From Brevibacillus laterosporus (lineage in GTDB: Bacteria > Bacillota > Bacilli > Brevibacillales > Brevibacillaceae), in contig CP033464.1 of assembly GCA_007833815.1 (NCBI GenBank), positions 110,001 through 174,000 of the forward strand: a stretch of DNA of 64,000 bases, given 5' to 3'. A model generated the notes under the pieces. It did no database searches and was not told the DNA's origin. It worked only from the letters and a program-made list of their open reading frames with translations. Position numbers and translations under genes: made by a program. Below, piece by piece: positions 9,607 to 17,948 of the stretch; within the stretch, counting starts at the first letter, position 1, and each line of letters opens with the position of its first letter.

Positions 9607-9642
9607 AATCACTCCCTATATCATTATTAATAGGGAGTGATT
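9607..9642 (-). terminator. Strong terminator for the SurA-like gene
   Basis: A perfect 13-bp stem (AATCACTCCCTAT / ATAGGGAGTGATT) with a ten-base loop. On the minus strand it runs into TTTTTTG, 18 bases after the stop at 9660. It may also stop reading from the kinase on the plus strand. Confidence 0.8.
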
Positions 9643-9659
9643 AAGCTTAGTGCAATCAA

Positions 9660-10289
9660 CTATTCTGCTTCCTGCTCTTCGAAAGTAGGTTGTTCAATCT
9701 TACTGATGTATTTAATATCTGCGTTTTTCACTAGCGTATGAATCCATTGATCAAAGTATTCTTTTTTGTGCTGGAGCATCGCTTTCTCTTTCACTTTATC
9801 TTTTACATTCTCATAAACCGCATTGGTACCAAATTCGGTCTTATGCTGGTCAAAGTATTTCTTAATTTCTTCGTCTTTGAGCGGAATGGATTTAGCAAAG
9901 GCTTGCTCAGAAAGCTCGCTCATTTCTAAATCTCTGCGCATATCCTCTTCAGTAATTTTCTTGCGTTTTAAGAAATCTTCAAACTCTTCTTTGGTACCCC
10001 AACTCTTTTTAATCTGTTCTACTTCAGCATCTATTGTCTTCAGGTCAGCTTGTACGCCTAGCTTTTTTGCTTCTTGTCTGATAACTAACTCTTTAATTGC
10101 ATTTTCCATAACTTTTTGCTGAGCTTTAGGGGTAATGCCATTAATCACACGATCCTTAGTTACTGCTTCACCATTTACAATAGCTACTGCTGGTTCTTTT
10201 GTTTCTTGCTTTCCTGTCGCGCCTAGTATCACTAAACCCACTACTAGGATTGCAATAGTAAGCATAGTTGCGTCAAATTTTTTCATCAT
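9660..10289 (-). CDS. Membrane-anchored SurA-N-type chaperone-like protein
   Basis: 209 residues. Residues about 8-25 form one hydrophobic N-terminal anchor without a lipobox cysteine. The rest matches the SurA N-terminal chaperone domain: AVAIVNGEAVTKDRVINGI, KELVIRQEAKKLGV, a charged helical stretch and the closing IPLKDEEIKKYFDQHKTEFG. The parvulin prolyl-isomerase domain that follows in PrsA/SurA is absent, so it probably binds unfolded exported proteins on the outer face of the membrane without isomerase activity. Start ATG 10289 has AAAGGAG upstream. It forms a single-gene unit closed by a strong terminator. Confidence 0.8.
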   Translation of the reverse strand: MMKKFDATMLTIAILVVGLVILGATGKQETKEPAVAIVNGEAVTKDRVINGITPKAQQKVMENAIKELVIRQEAKKLGVQADLKTIDAEVEQIKKSWGTKEEFEDFLKRKKITEEDMRRDLEMSELSEQAFAKSIPLKDEEIKKYFDQHKTEFGTNAVYENVKDKVKEKAMLQHKKEYFDQWIHTLVKNADIKYISKIEQPTFEEQEAE

Positions 10290-10450
10290 TCTACTCCTTT
10301 TGCCATTCTATGCTTTCTTTCATATTCTTCACCTAGTTTAACATAAAAGAAGCTAGAACTTGTGTAAAAAATATGGAATCGATGTAAGAAACTCAAACAA
10401 AAAACAACCTAACCATGTCAGGTTGTGTAAACTTCTCCATGTATGTTTTC

Positions 10451-10630
10451 TTAGGAAATACTGTAATCCTGCGAGTGGCGACGTAGCAATTGAAGTTGAA
10501 CAATGTAGGTATCTAGCTGTTGGCTGATATCTACTACCCGTGAATCGACAAAATTACCTTTTTCTTTATAAGCCCGAATCATATCTGATCTTAGTATTTC
10601 AATTGTTGATTGTAACGTTACCTCTTCCAT
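10451..10630 (-). CDS. Spo0E-family aspartyl-phosphate phosphatase
   Basis: 59 residues from ATG 10630, which follows GGAGGG. The longer upstream reading would begin in the ribosome binding site region and adds no family similarity. The protein has the two-helix Spo0E layout with the signature SQQLD (family S-Q-E-L-D) in VVDISQQLDTYIVQLQLL. Family members dephosphorylate Spo0A~P and delay sporulation. Its location about 1 kb from two PAS kinases of the sporulation type is suggestive, but the genes are on opposite strands and this link is inferred. Confidence 0.85.
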   Translation of the reverse strand: MEEVTLQSTIEILRSDMIRAYKEKGNFVDSRVVDISQQLDTYIVQLQLLRRHSQDYSIS

Positions 10631-10879
10631 AACACCCTCCACACATATGCTTTCCCTAATAAGTATAGGTAAAATTCCCATTGTTTACTAGTAAAACCTT
10701 TCGACTTTCCGTGTAAAAACATGCGTAAGCTTGTCATAATTACTCGTATTCCTTTAATCAAAAAAAGTTTATTGTAATGCCTTACCTATTTTCGAGAGAA
10801 AGCGCCAGCATTTCTAATAAACAGACACTTTTGACACTTTCTCTCTTGTCGATTTATCACCAAATAAATCCCAAATCAA

Positions 10880-11890
10880 TTATTCTAACCATTGTTTTAG
10901 ATGCTCGCTGCGATCCCACTCTTTTTGTAAAAGGGCTTCCATCTCACCAACAGAACCCTTTTTATAAAGTCCGTGTCGAATCAGTCTTCGTACCCCATGA
11001 GGAAAAGCTAGATCATGATACAGTACCCATTGGTCGGCTTGCGATAAAGCGTTTTGGGACAAATACTGATCTAATAAGGTAGTATACGCTTTTTCACTCC
11101 ATTTGCTCTGTTTTTTTACCAGTAAATTAACCAAACGTTCCAAATCTTTAGAAGGAAAATCATGACGGGTAAATTCCCAATCAATCACCCAAAATTTATT
11201 TCTCCGCTGAAAAACATTTCCTCGATGAAAATCACCGTGGCAAATCCATTGTTCGTCAACTGGTCGTTGTTTCAAACTAGCATAATGGCTAGATTTTTGT
11301 AATGCTTGGTAAATCTGTTGACCAACCTTCTGAAAATACGGGATATACTTACACACCATTTTTTTTCGTTGTGAAGAGCTATGCCTGCTTTTTTCATACC
11401 ATCGTTTCAAATAATGAAGTCCTGATTGATAATGTTCATCCCAATGGTTCAATCCCATGTATTTTTGGCTCATTGGTGTGGTAAAGCCATAAGAAGCACT
11501 ATGCAATTGGCCTAGTAAAGCACCACGCTCCCATATGTTATCCACACTGGTATCACCCATGTGCGGATCATTAGACGGATCTCCCAAAATGTATTGTTGT
11601 ATTAGATAGTATTGATTGCCCCAGCTAAAATAGCGTTTTCCATCTGCTGTAGGTAAAATAATTGGAATATGAATACCAGTGCTCCGAATTCGATCCTCTA
11701 CTGCCAAAATAAACAGCAAACGTTCCTCTTCCAAAATAATCCTCTTAAGGACGTAGTCTCCCTTTGTCGTCTTCAAATGGATTACGATCGTTCTCCCCGT
11801 ATCATGCAAAGTGTCCGTTTCTAAGATTTGCAAACAATACGTAAGTTCCACGGCATTCCTTAACTCCGTGTTCAAAAGAATCACATCCAA
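10880..11890 (-). CDS. CotS/YsxE/YutH-family kinase-like protein (spore-coat associated)
   Basis: 336 residues of the aminoglycoside-phosphotransferase (APH) fold. Visible are an N-lobe beta pattern with KGDYVLKRI (Lys for ATP), the catalytic loop ICHGDFHRGNVF and the metal motif VIDWEFTRHD, followed by a helical tail. CotS-type relatives in Bacillus are made in the mother cell and deposited in the spore coat. The substrate is unknown. The start ATG 11890 is the first in frame. No partner gene is adjacent. Confidence 0.8.
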   Translation of the reverse strand: MDVILLNTELRNAVELTYCLQILETDTLHDTGRTIVIHLKTTKGDYVLKRIILEEERLLFILAVEDRIRSTGIHIPIILPTADGKRYFSWGNQYYLIQQYILGDPSNDPHMGDTSVDNIWERGALLGQLHSASYGFTTPMSQKYMGLNHWDEHYQSGLHYLKRWYEKSRHSSSQRKKMVCKYIPYFQKVGQQIYQALQKSSHYASLKQRPVDEQWICHGDFHRGNVFQRRNKFWVIDWEFTRHDFPSKDLERLVNLLVKKQSKWSEKAYTTLLDQYLSQNALSQADQWVLYHDLAFPHGVRRLIRHGLYKKGSVGEMEALLQKEWDRSEHLKQWLE

Positions 11891-11978
11891 TCTGTCAATT
11901 CTCCTTCATCATACGCCAGGGGAATTGGAACGGATGGTAAAAACGGACAGAAAAATACACCCATTTTTTTAGAAAAAA

Positions 11979-12009
11979 ACTCTCCGTCAATTATCGTGAC
12001 AGAGAGTTT
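11979..12009 (-). terminator. Terminator whose stem includes the end of the deacetylase gene
   Basis: AACTCTC/GAGAGTT with inner GTCA/TGAC pairing forms a stem with the stop codon at 11991-11993 near its loop. On the minus strand it is followed by TTTTTTTC. Confidence 0.7.
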
Positions 12010-12767
12010 AGAAATGTAATGTGAGTAGTTGGTTTTGGCTTTGGTTGAAACATAGCTTGTAGAGAAGCTTTAGGATGAACCTCCATGCGATGAAGGGTAT
12101 ACATGCCTTGTTTTTGAGTTGTCATGCTAGGTACGGTCGTGAACGCCATTTTGTATCCTACCTCTCTAACCGTTGGCAACATAGCACGATTAAATCCCCC
12201 ATATGGATAAGCAAGGATATCTACATTTTTATGTAACTTAGCTTCCAACAATGCTTTGGAAAGAGCTAATTCCTGATAAATAACATCAGGTGGCAATTTA
12301 TCGAGATGAGCATGCGTCATCGTGTGGGATTGAAAATCAATCAGCCCACTGTCCTGCATTTCTTTCAAATGATCCCAGTTCATAAAGGAAGGTCTTCCTA
12401 TCGAGCCAGCCGTAACAAAGATGGTGGCCTTTTGCTTATAGGCCTTAAAAATTGGATAGGCAATTAGATAATTGTCATCATACCCATCATCAATGGTTAT
12501 CACTACAGCCTTGTCTGGAACAGGCTCTCCTGTATGATAGTACTGCAGTAGTTCAGTTGCTGTCAGTGTTTGATATCCTTCATCATGTAGCCATTTCATT
12601 TGTTCCTCAAACTCTTTTGGGGGTACACAGTATGGATTATCCGGCTTATCTGCGATCGAGTGATAAATCAGTACGGGAACTCCCTTCATTGAGTATACAG
12701 CTCCCACAGAAGCAGGAAGCATCACAATTACCGCAAACACTTGCAGAAACAAAATCATTCTTTTCAT
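11991..12767 (-). CDS. Secreted polysaccharide deacetylase (NodB homology)
   Basis: 258 residues from ATG 12767, chosen because GGGAGAGG lies six bases upstream and covers the earlier ATG at 12782. A signal peptide (MKRMILFLQVFAVIVMLPAS) precedes the catalytic domain. NodB motifs are present: VPVLIYHSI, VITIDDGYDDNY (catalytic Asp and metal Asp), SHTMTHAHL (metal His pair) and LAYPYGGFN. The family removes acetyl groups from peptidoglycan or chitin-like sugars outside the cell. The target polymer is not defined by sequence. It lies 28 bases behind the aromatic-acid-exporter-like gene and may share its promoter. Confidence 0.88.
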   Translation of the reverse strand: MKRMILFLQVFAVIVMLPASVGAVYSMKGVPVLIYHSIADKPDNPYCVPPKEFEEQMKWLHDEGYQTLTATELLQYYHTGEPVPDKAVVITIDDGYDDNYLIAYPIFKAYKQKATIFVTAGSIGRPSFMNWDHLKEMQDSGLIDFQSHTMTHAHLDKLPPDVIYQELALSKALLEAKLHKNVDILAYPYGGFNRAMLPTVREVGYKMAFTTVPSMTTQKQGMYTLHRMEVHPKASLQAMFQPKPKPTTHITFLNSLSR

Positions 12768-12794
12768 TAGAACCTCTCCCATATGGTCAAAAAA

Positions 12795-13814
12795 TTAATC
12801 TTTTTGTTTTGCCTTGGCTTTGTCTTTCCCCAATTTTAAACGTGCATGCATTCGCTCTTCTTCCCGCTCTGAACGAATGTAATTATGTTTGAGCAGCAAA
12901 TATTGCTCAATTTCACTCAATAGATAAAAAAGCGATGCCCTCACTTCAAATTCTTCACGTGTAACAGGCAAGGATTCTTGACGAACGCGTTCCCTTATCT
13001 CTCTAATGCCATCCAAATATACATATGAGGTGTTGCCCGGATGGATTTTTGCACTCAACTCATCAAGAAAGTCAGCAATCTGTTTTCCCTGAGGAACCTG
13101 TAAGGAAAGGCTAGAAACAATAGGTAGCATGCGCTCTAAGATATCAAATTGTTTCTCACGAATTCCAAAATATCGATAGATGGTCGACTCCGGTCGCAAC
13201 AAATTATTCTCAACAATCAGCAAGGAGAGTTCCTTTGCTTGTTTTATAAGGACAGGTGTTTCCACCATTTCTGATCCAGACCAACCATCTTCACCATGCC
13301 GTAAGTAGCCTGCCAACTCCTTTAAAATTACAGAGAAGTTTTTTTCCACTTTTTGCTGAAGCTCCCACAAATCCTTATCTTTGTTAGGCATATATAAATT
13401 CATAAGGAGCCCCATTCCTATCCCGATCGTAACCAATTGAATCTCGTTCCATAAGAAGCCCCAGCTTAAATCCTGCTTCAAATAAATATGTAGCATGATG
13501 ACGCAACTGGAAATAAATCCCTCTATCACACCTAAGCGTACCAGTGTCGGAATAAATATCAACATCATCATGGTAATGGTGAGTGCATGAAATCCAACCA
13601 GCTTAAAAAAGAGAAAGCTGAAAATCATTGCGAGTAAACATGCTATAAATCGATCGATGGAGACGCTTAGCGAACGTTTCCGAGTAATTTGAATACATAG
13701 GATGGTTAATGTACCGGCTGAAGCATAGAACTCTAGTTCAAGTAATTGAGCGAGAAAAATGGATAGTCCAGCGCCAATCGCTGTTTTCAGTGTTCGGTAC
13801 CCAATATGTGGCAT
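12795..13814 (-). CDS. ArAE_1-family (aromatic acid exporter-like) membrane protein
   Basis: 339 residues. The N-terminal ~150 hold about five hydrophobic segments (GAGLSIFLAQLL, TLTILCIQI, ACLLAMIFSFLFFKLVG, ALTITMMMLIFIPTL, IGIGMGLLMNLYMP), followed by a ~190-residue cytoplasmic helical domain. This is the layout of the Bacillales ArAE_1/ArAE_1_C proteins (YqjA-like). Export of an aromatic acid is only a family-level guess. The basic tail (KLGKDKAKAKQKD) is unremarkable. It is the first gene of a probable two-gene unit with the deacetylase. Confidence 0.8.
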   Translation of the reverse strand: MPHIGYRTLKTAIGAGLSIFLAQLLELEFYASAGTLTILCIQITRKRSLSVSIDRFIACLLAMIFSFLFFKLVGFHALTITMMMLIFIPTLVRLGVIEGFISSCVIMLHIYLKQDLSWGFLWNEIQLVTIGIGMGLLMNLYMPNKDKDLWELQQKVEKNFSVILKELAGYLRHGEDGWSGSEMVETPVLIKQAKELSLLIVENNLLRPESTIYRYFGIREKQFDILERMLPIVSSLSLQVPQGKQIADFLDELSAKIHPGNTSYVYLDGIREIRERVRQESLPVTREEFEVRASLFYLLSEIEQYLLLKHNYIRSEREEERMHARLKLGKDKAKAKQKD

Positions 13815-13907
13815 CTATTGCCTCCTTTCTTCCCCTTCTCCTCACTATACTATAAGCTTTCTATCTTTGATTTGAAAAAGAACAGAAAAATCGTTTTATT
13901 TCATCCC

Positions 13908-13990
13908 GTTATGTCCTTTACGTACCTTGGTGTCAGATCAAAAGCCACTTCTTACATATTTTAGATACTGTTATGTACTTTACGTACCTT
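13908..13990. repeat. Direct repeat of 21 bp, copies 62 bp apart
   Basis: GTTATGTCCTTTACGTACCTT at 13908-13928 recurs as GTTATGTACTTTACGTACCTT at 13970-13990, 20 of 21 identical. The stretch 13815-14084 holds no gene that I can support; these repeats lie at the left boundary of the accessory patch. Confidence 0.6.
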
Positions 13991-14084
13991 TGCGTAACTT
14001 GAAGTTGGTTTGCAAAATGGTTTGCAATGTTTGCGAAAGAATAAGTCGTTTCCTGAATTTAAGGAGACGACTTTCTTAATTAAA

Positions 14085-14429
14085 TTACATATCAACCTTC
14101 ACTACATCCTCAACAGGTATCCACCAGAAATCCTCATCGTTCTTTAACTTAATCTGTTTAAACGTTGAATCAAATTTGTCTACCCATCCCCAAGTAGATT
14201 CAATTACTCCTTTACCTTCTTTTGTCTCTTTCTACCAGCTAATGGTCAAGGTGTAATCATACTGACGCGAGTCAGATATCCTGTAACAAAACTCGGCTAG
14301 TTCATCCTCTTCAATGATCGGCTTCTCGATCAGTTTCTTATCCTCGTGAAGTTGTCGTAACATCTCGGCATGCTCAGGCAAAACAAATTTCGTTATAAGT
14401 GTCAAGAATTTTAGAAGCCATCGAAACAT
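14085..14429 (-). pseudogene. YolD-like protein gene interrupted by an in-frame TAG
   Basis: The frame from 14429 reads 65 residues (LPEHAEMLRQLHEDKKLIEKPIIEEDELAEF, RISDSRQYDYTLTISW) and stops at TAG 14232-14234. The same frame then continues KETKEGKGVIESTWGWVDKF to WWIPVEDVVKVDM and TAA at 14085. The joined 113-residue product has the YolD pattern: LPEH near the N-terminus, a DELAE helix and a C-terminal beta-rich half ending in IPxEDIVxV. YolD proteins often accompany a UvrX/Y-family polymerase; none is present here. A single nonsense change has probably inactivated it. Confidence 0.75.
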
Positions 14430-14575
14430 CTCCTCAAATACGAATATGTGTTCTTGTTTTATTTGATGATAAGGAGATTATGCAATGGATAAAAATGGTT
14501 CTTTAGTCCGTTGTATAAATTTATCCATATATTGTAAAATATTCTTGAATTTAGAATATTTAATATGGAGGTAAT

Positions 14576-15328
14576 ATGTTTATGAAGAAGTTTGCAACTA
14601 CTGTAGTTACAGCTATGAGTGTGCTTAGTCTTCTCTCTATTTCACTTCCTACTAGTGCTTATGCAGAATCCAACTCCGCAGTAGAATTGAAAGGGGAAAA
14701 TAATCAAGACATTCGTGTGAATATCCCCGATAGCCTCCGTGGTAAAGTCTCTGAAGAAGAAATTAATGCGATTGTAAAGCAAGCAGGTGATGCTTCTGAA
14801 ATTACCATTCATGATGCGTTTGAAGCTGAAAATTCTACTCCTCGGTCTACTCCCAAAAGCAACACCAACCAAAGCAATGTTGCTCCTCAAGGGGTGTTTA
14901 CTTATTATGATTCTCCTGTGTTAAGAACGACCCGAAGCGATCAACCAACCCAAGCAATACAAATTATTTCGGTGGCGAGAGGACAAACAATAACCCTTAC
15001 TTCAAAAGAGGCAAGTAAGGTAAGTTCTCAAACTAGAATAAAGTCAAGCGCTTCAGCAGGAGGGAATACTTCAGCATCAGTAGCTAGCGAAGTTGAATCA
15101 CAAATTGCAGTAGAAGTTTCCAAAGAGTTCACTGTACAAGAAGAATTCAAAGGACCTTCAGAAGGCTCCGCATATAACACTCGTGTCTTTTACTGGACTG
15201 GCTTCTATGACGAAGGCACGTGGACAATGGACGAGAGAAATCGCTTTACTGATAATCTAGTTGCTACTCACAAAGGTAATTATAAGAAGCCCACAAGATG
15301 GTTACAATGGTCGCAAGACTATAAATAA
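14576..15328 (+). CDS. Unrecognised secreted protein with an alternating Ser/Thr-rich segment
   Basis: 250 residues (or 248 from ATG 14582; GGAGG precedes both). A signal peptide ends near SAYAES. A charged propeptide-like region follows (ESNSAVELKGENNQDIRV, VSEEEINAIVKQAGD), then a Ser/Pro/Asn linker around residues 85-105. The C-terminal ~140 residues are beta-rich, with an alternating polar/nonpolar stretch (SSASAGGNTSASVASEVESQ) and an aromatic tail (VFYWTGFYDEGTW, RWLQWSQDYK). No family is recognised. The alternating segment recalls membrane-inserting hairpins of beta-pore proteins, but that is speculation. It has its own terminator. Confidence 0.65.
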   Translation: MFMKKFATTVVTAMSVLSLLSISLPTSAYAESNSAVELKGENNQDIRVNIPDSLRGKVSEEEINAIVKQAGDASEITIHDAFEAENSTPRSTPKSNTNQSNVAPQGVFTYYDSPVLRTTRSDQPTQAIQIISVARGQTITLTSKEASKVSSQTRIKSSASAGGNTSASVASEVESQIAVEVSKEFTVQEEFKGPSEGSAYNTRVFYWTGFYDEGTWTMDERNRFTDNLVATHKGNYKKPTRWLQWSQDYK

Positions 15329-15335
15329 TAAAGAG

Positions 15336-15355
15336 AATGCGCCTTCTGGCGCATT
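15336..15355 (+). terminator. Terminator of the secreted-protein gene
   Basis: AATGCGCC-TTCT-GGCGCATT followed by TTTGTTTTTC, eight bases after the stop codon. Confidence 0.85.
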
Positions 15356-15415
15356 TTTGTTTTTCTTAATTTTGTTATTATGGAATCAATTAACTAATTA
15401 GGGAGGGCGATACAT

Positions 15416-15694
15416 ATGGAGAAAAAACCAACACTTTATTCTCTACTTGGCTTGGTATTGTTAGCATATTTAGCATTGATTGCCACTTGGTATTTATTTT
15501 TACACGTTAACCCAGTAGATAAAACGGTTTATGTTAAGGATTCTAAGGAATCACGAGTCCACGTTTCAACAACACAATCTGGGGATATATGGATATATAA
15601 CGAGTATGATGCGACTATTAGTTTTATTGAAAATCCAAAAACAAGCAAAAAAATTAATGTAATCAACTATGATTTCCGCAACCCAAGCAGATAA
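15416..15694 (+). CDS. Small protein with one N-terminal transmembrane segment
   Basis: 92 residues: a short polar start, one hydrophobic helix (LLGLVLLAYLALIATWYLFL, residues about 9-28) and a ~60-residue extracytoplasmic part rich in beta-type residues (KTVYVKDSKESRVHVS, GDIWIYNEYDATISFI). GGGAGGG precedes the ATG. No family recognised. It lies between two clean terminators, so it is a single-gene unit, possibly functionally linked to the preceding secreted protein. Confidence 0.6.
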   Translation: MEKKPTLYSLLGLVLLAYLALIATWYLFLHVNPVDKTVYVKDSKESRVHVSTTQSGDIWIYNEYDATISFIENPKTSKKINVINYDFRNPSR

Positions 15695-15720
15695 AAGGGC
15701 AGAATCTTCTCTGCCCTTTT
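15693..15720 (+). terminator. Terminator of the small membrane protein gene
   Basis: AAAAGGGCAGA-ATCT-TCTCTGCCCTTTT followed by TTATTTTG on the plus strand. Confidence 0.85.
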
Positions 15721-15868
15721 TTATTTTGATACGGATATTATATTTTTCTTGGTGAATTATTTCATATTTTTTAGATTAACCACTTGTAACAGATAACGGT
15801 CAAAAGCCCCTATACAGGAGGCTGTGTTGTTCTATTGCTTGCTAAATTAAAATAAAAGGGTGGTTGCT

Positions 15869-16123
15869 ATGAAGTTTGGAATGCGTAAACCAAGTTTCAA
15901 AAAGCGTGTAGCAGCTAGGACAAGCTTAAAAAGACAGCTAGTGCATCGGATGCCAAGAGGTTGGGGATGGCTCAGAAATCCTAAGAAGTATGCTTATAAT
16001 AGGGGTAGCGTCAGGAAAATGCGGATTTACAACGTTAAGGAAATTACAATCGAAGTATGTTTAGTTCTGATTCGTAGGTTTTCGAAAGTATTTCAACAAC
16101 CATCTACAGAGCATCTTAAATAG
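15869..16123 (+). CDS. Phage-type small basic protein
   Basis: 84 residues from ATG 15869, which has AAAGGGTGG upstream; a GTG at 15860 lies inside that site. The N-terminal half (MKFGMRKPSFKKRVAARTS, LVHRMPRGWGWLRNPKKYAYN) is very basic and matches short basic proteins found in Bacillales phages and genomes, which share the KKRVAARTS and GWxxNPKKAAYN patterns; their role is unknown. The last ~35 residues do not fit that pattern and may be an altered or shifted tail. A related promoter/start segment recurs near 18119-18145. Confidence 0.5.
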   Translation: MKFGMRKPSFKKRVAARTSLKRQLVHRMPRGWGWLRNPKKYAYNRGSVRKMRIYNVKEITIEVCLVLIRRFSKVFQQPSTEHLK

Positions 16124-16235
16124 ATCTTTTGCCATACTGTTACACTCCTTATCCTTGTGCAAGAGTGCTAAGCAGACGTTTTTTCATCATCTTTAAATTT
16201 TATTTTTTGTCAAGCATTATTGATGGCGAAAAGCC

Positions 16236-16910
16236 CTAAATAGCAAATAAAAACATCCCCAAAAATGATAAACCTAAATAAAAGATTGCTTCGTGTTTGA
16301 TGACAACTGAAGATGATGTTATTTCATCTTTTTCGTTGCTATTTTTTTTCAAGAAGACGTGAAAGAATGCTTTAAAGATGAAATATCCAATAATAGCGCC
16401 TAGTGTGTTCATAATTAAATCATCTGTCGTTGTGTTTCGACTTTGAGTAAACAACTGACTTAATTCAATACATAAAGATAACAAAAATCCCGACAAGGCA
16501 ACCTTTTTTATTGTTCGAAATTGTTTCCAAATCAATGGTAACAAGAATCCTAATGGTATCGTCATTATAATATTTAAAACATACGGCATAGTTACCTCAG
16601 AACTAGAGAATGGAACTAAATAAATTCGATTAAATTCAGATGTAGATGCGGTAACAAACCTTTGCACATCCCAAATTGTTCCTATACCTGTTACACCATA
16701 AACAACTGCCAGATACACTAAAAAAATAAATACCCCTAAAAAATGCTTGCGGGAAACTCTTCCTTCCTTCTTTTTAGCCCTTAGAAAAAATATTTTTTGA
16801 AATATAATACATAAAATACATGTGCAAATAATGTTAATTAATAAATCCGTATGAACAACATACATAATACATATACGAGTATAAACATATAAATACTGAA
16901 ATAGTGACAT
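16236..16910 (-). CDS. VanZ-family membrane protein
   Basis: 224 residues with about five hydrophobic segments. The VanZ core is visible: NRIYLVPFSSSEV, YVLNIIMTIPLGFLLPLIW, GFLLSLCIELSQLFTQSRNTTTDDLIMNTLGAIIGYF. VanZ proteins give low-level teicoplanin resistance by an unclear route, and many relatives are unrelated to resistance. It lies 68 bases downstream of vanY on the same strand, the arrangement found in vancomycin-resistance clusters. No vanHAX ligase genes are in the window, so a complete resistance operon is absent here. Confidence 0.8.
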   Translation of the reverse strand: MSLFQYLYVYTRICIMYVVHTDLLINIICTCILCIIFQKIFFLRAKKKEGRVSRKHFLGVFIFLVYLAVVYGVTGIGTIWDVQRFVTASTSEFNRIYLVPFSSSEVTMPYVLNIIMTIPLGFLLPLIWKQFRTIKKVALSGFLLSLCIELSQLFTQSRNTTTDDLIMNTLGAIIGYFIFKAFFHVFLKKNSNEKDEITSSSVVIKHEAIFYLGLSFLGMFLFAI

Positions 16911-16978
16911 AATAATCCCCCTTGCTGAATCTCCTAACTTTACATTAAACCTATGACTTTATCATTTTAGAACCTAAT

Positions 16979-17839
16979 TCAAGAAAATGTGGTCACAATC
17001 ACTCCATCTATATTATTACCAGATATTTCATATTGTTCATTCGCTGGTACTTCAACTTCAATTGTCTCATTTTGAGAAATGGGATAATATGAAATTGTAT
17101 ATTTTTTCCCATCAACACTAACAGAAATACTCTTTTCTCCTTTTGAATAATCCAAATATTCCAAAGCTAAATTCATTTCCCGTATAATCGCACTGTGAGG
17201 CAAGCCGACATAGCGAATATGCCAAGGTTCATATTGAATTCCTGTAACATCCGTTTTATCCAAGGGATAGCGTAATATAAAGCCGTATTTCCAAGAATTT
17301 TCTTCTATCCACTCTCCTTCAGGTGCTTTATCCATCTTCATTTGAGTAGATCCTACATCAAGTGCTAATCCTAAATTATGTTCGCTATGACCAGCTGGCA
17401 AAGCATAGTCAGCTCCCATCTCTTCGTATAATCTGCTTTGCTCATCCAAGTCTCGATAACCACTACTAATTAAAAAATTACTAACCCCATCCTCTTCGGC
17501 AGCAGCTATCATCTCCGAAAATTCTTCAGCTATTTCTTCTGACAATTTAATTTCGTTATCAAGTAACCCATACCCCTTCGTCAATTCTTTGTGCGTAAAT
17601 AAATTTACAATATCCGATTTTATACCTGCTTGTTGAACAGCATATTCACTGTTAACCAAAAGCAGATTCCCTTGATAGATCTGCTCTTCTGTAATCTCAA
17701 TCTTTTGGGTATTTTCAGTAGCTGTATTATCATTTTGTTCATATATTTGATCCTCTACTTTATCTTGGGATATCGGTAATATATTAAAAATAAATACTAG
17801 AAATAATGCAAAAACCAATAAAAATCCCCACTTTTTCAT
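16979..17839 (-). CDS. VanY-type D,D-carboxypeptidase
   Basis: 286 residues with an N-terminal membrane anchor (residues 5-22), a ~35-residue linker and an M15B peptidase domain. The zinc ligands are present: His154 and Asp161 in SEHNLGLALD and His207 in EPWHIRYVG, with SSGYRDLDEQ upstream. The enzyme removes the terminal D-Ala from peptidoglycan precursors outside the membrane, which lowers vancomycin targets. The C-terminal ~60 residues form an extra beta-rich domain (SISVSVDGKKYTISYY). It sits between a histidine-kinase stump and vanZ, as in vanS-vanY-vanZ clusters. Confidence 0.85.
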   Translation of the reverse strand: MKKWGFLLVFALFLVFIFNILPISQDKVEDQIYEQNDNTATENTQKIEITEEQIYQGNLLLVNSEYAVQQAGIKSDIVNLFTHKELTKGYGLLDNEIKLSEEIAEEFSEMIAAAEEDGVSNFLISSGYRDLDEQSRLYEEMGADYALPAGHSEHNLGLALDVGSTQMKMDKAPEGEWIEENSWKYGFILRYPLDKTDVTGIQYEPWHIRYVGLPHSAIIREMNLALEYLDYSKGEKSISVSVDGKKYTISYYPISQNETIEVEVPANEQYEISGNNIDGVIVTTFS

Positions 17840-17948
17840 TTTTAGTCTCCTCCTTGATGTAACTTGTTTATAGGATAGGAAAAACTTTTAAAATAAAAAG
17901 TGGGGTAAATATAAAATTTTTCTTAAATTTTTTACTTGGATTTTACAC

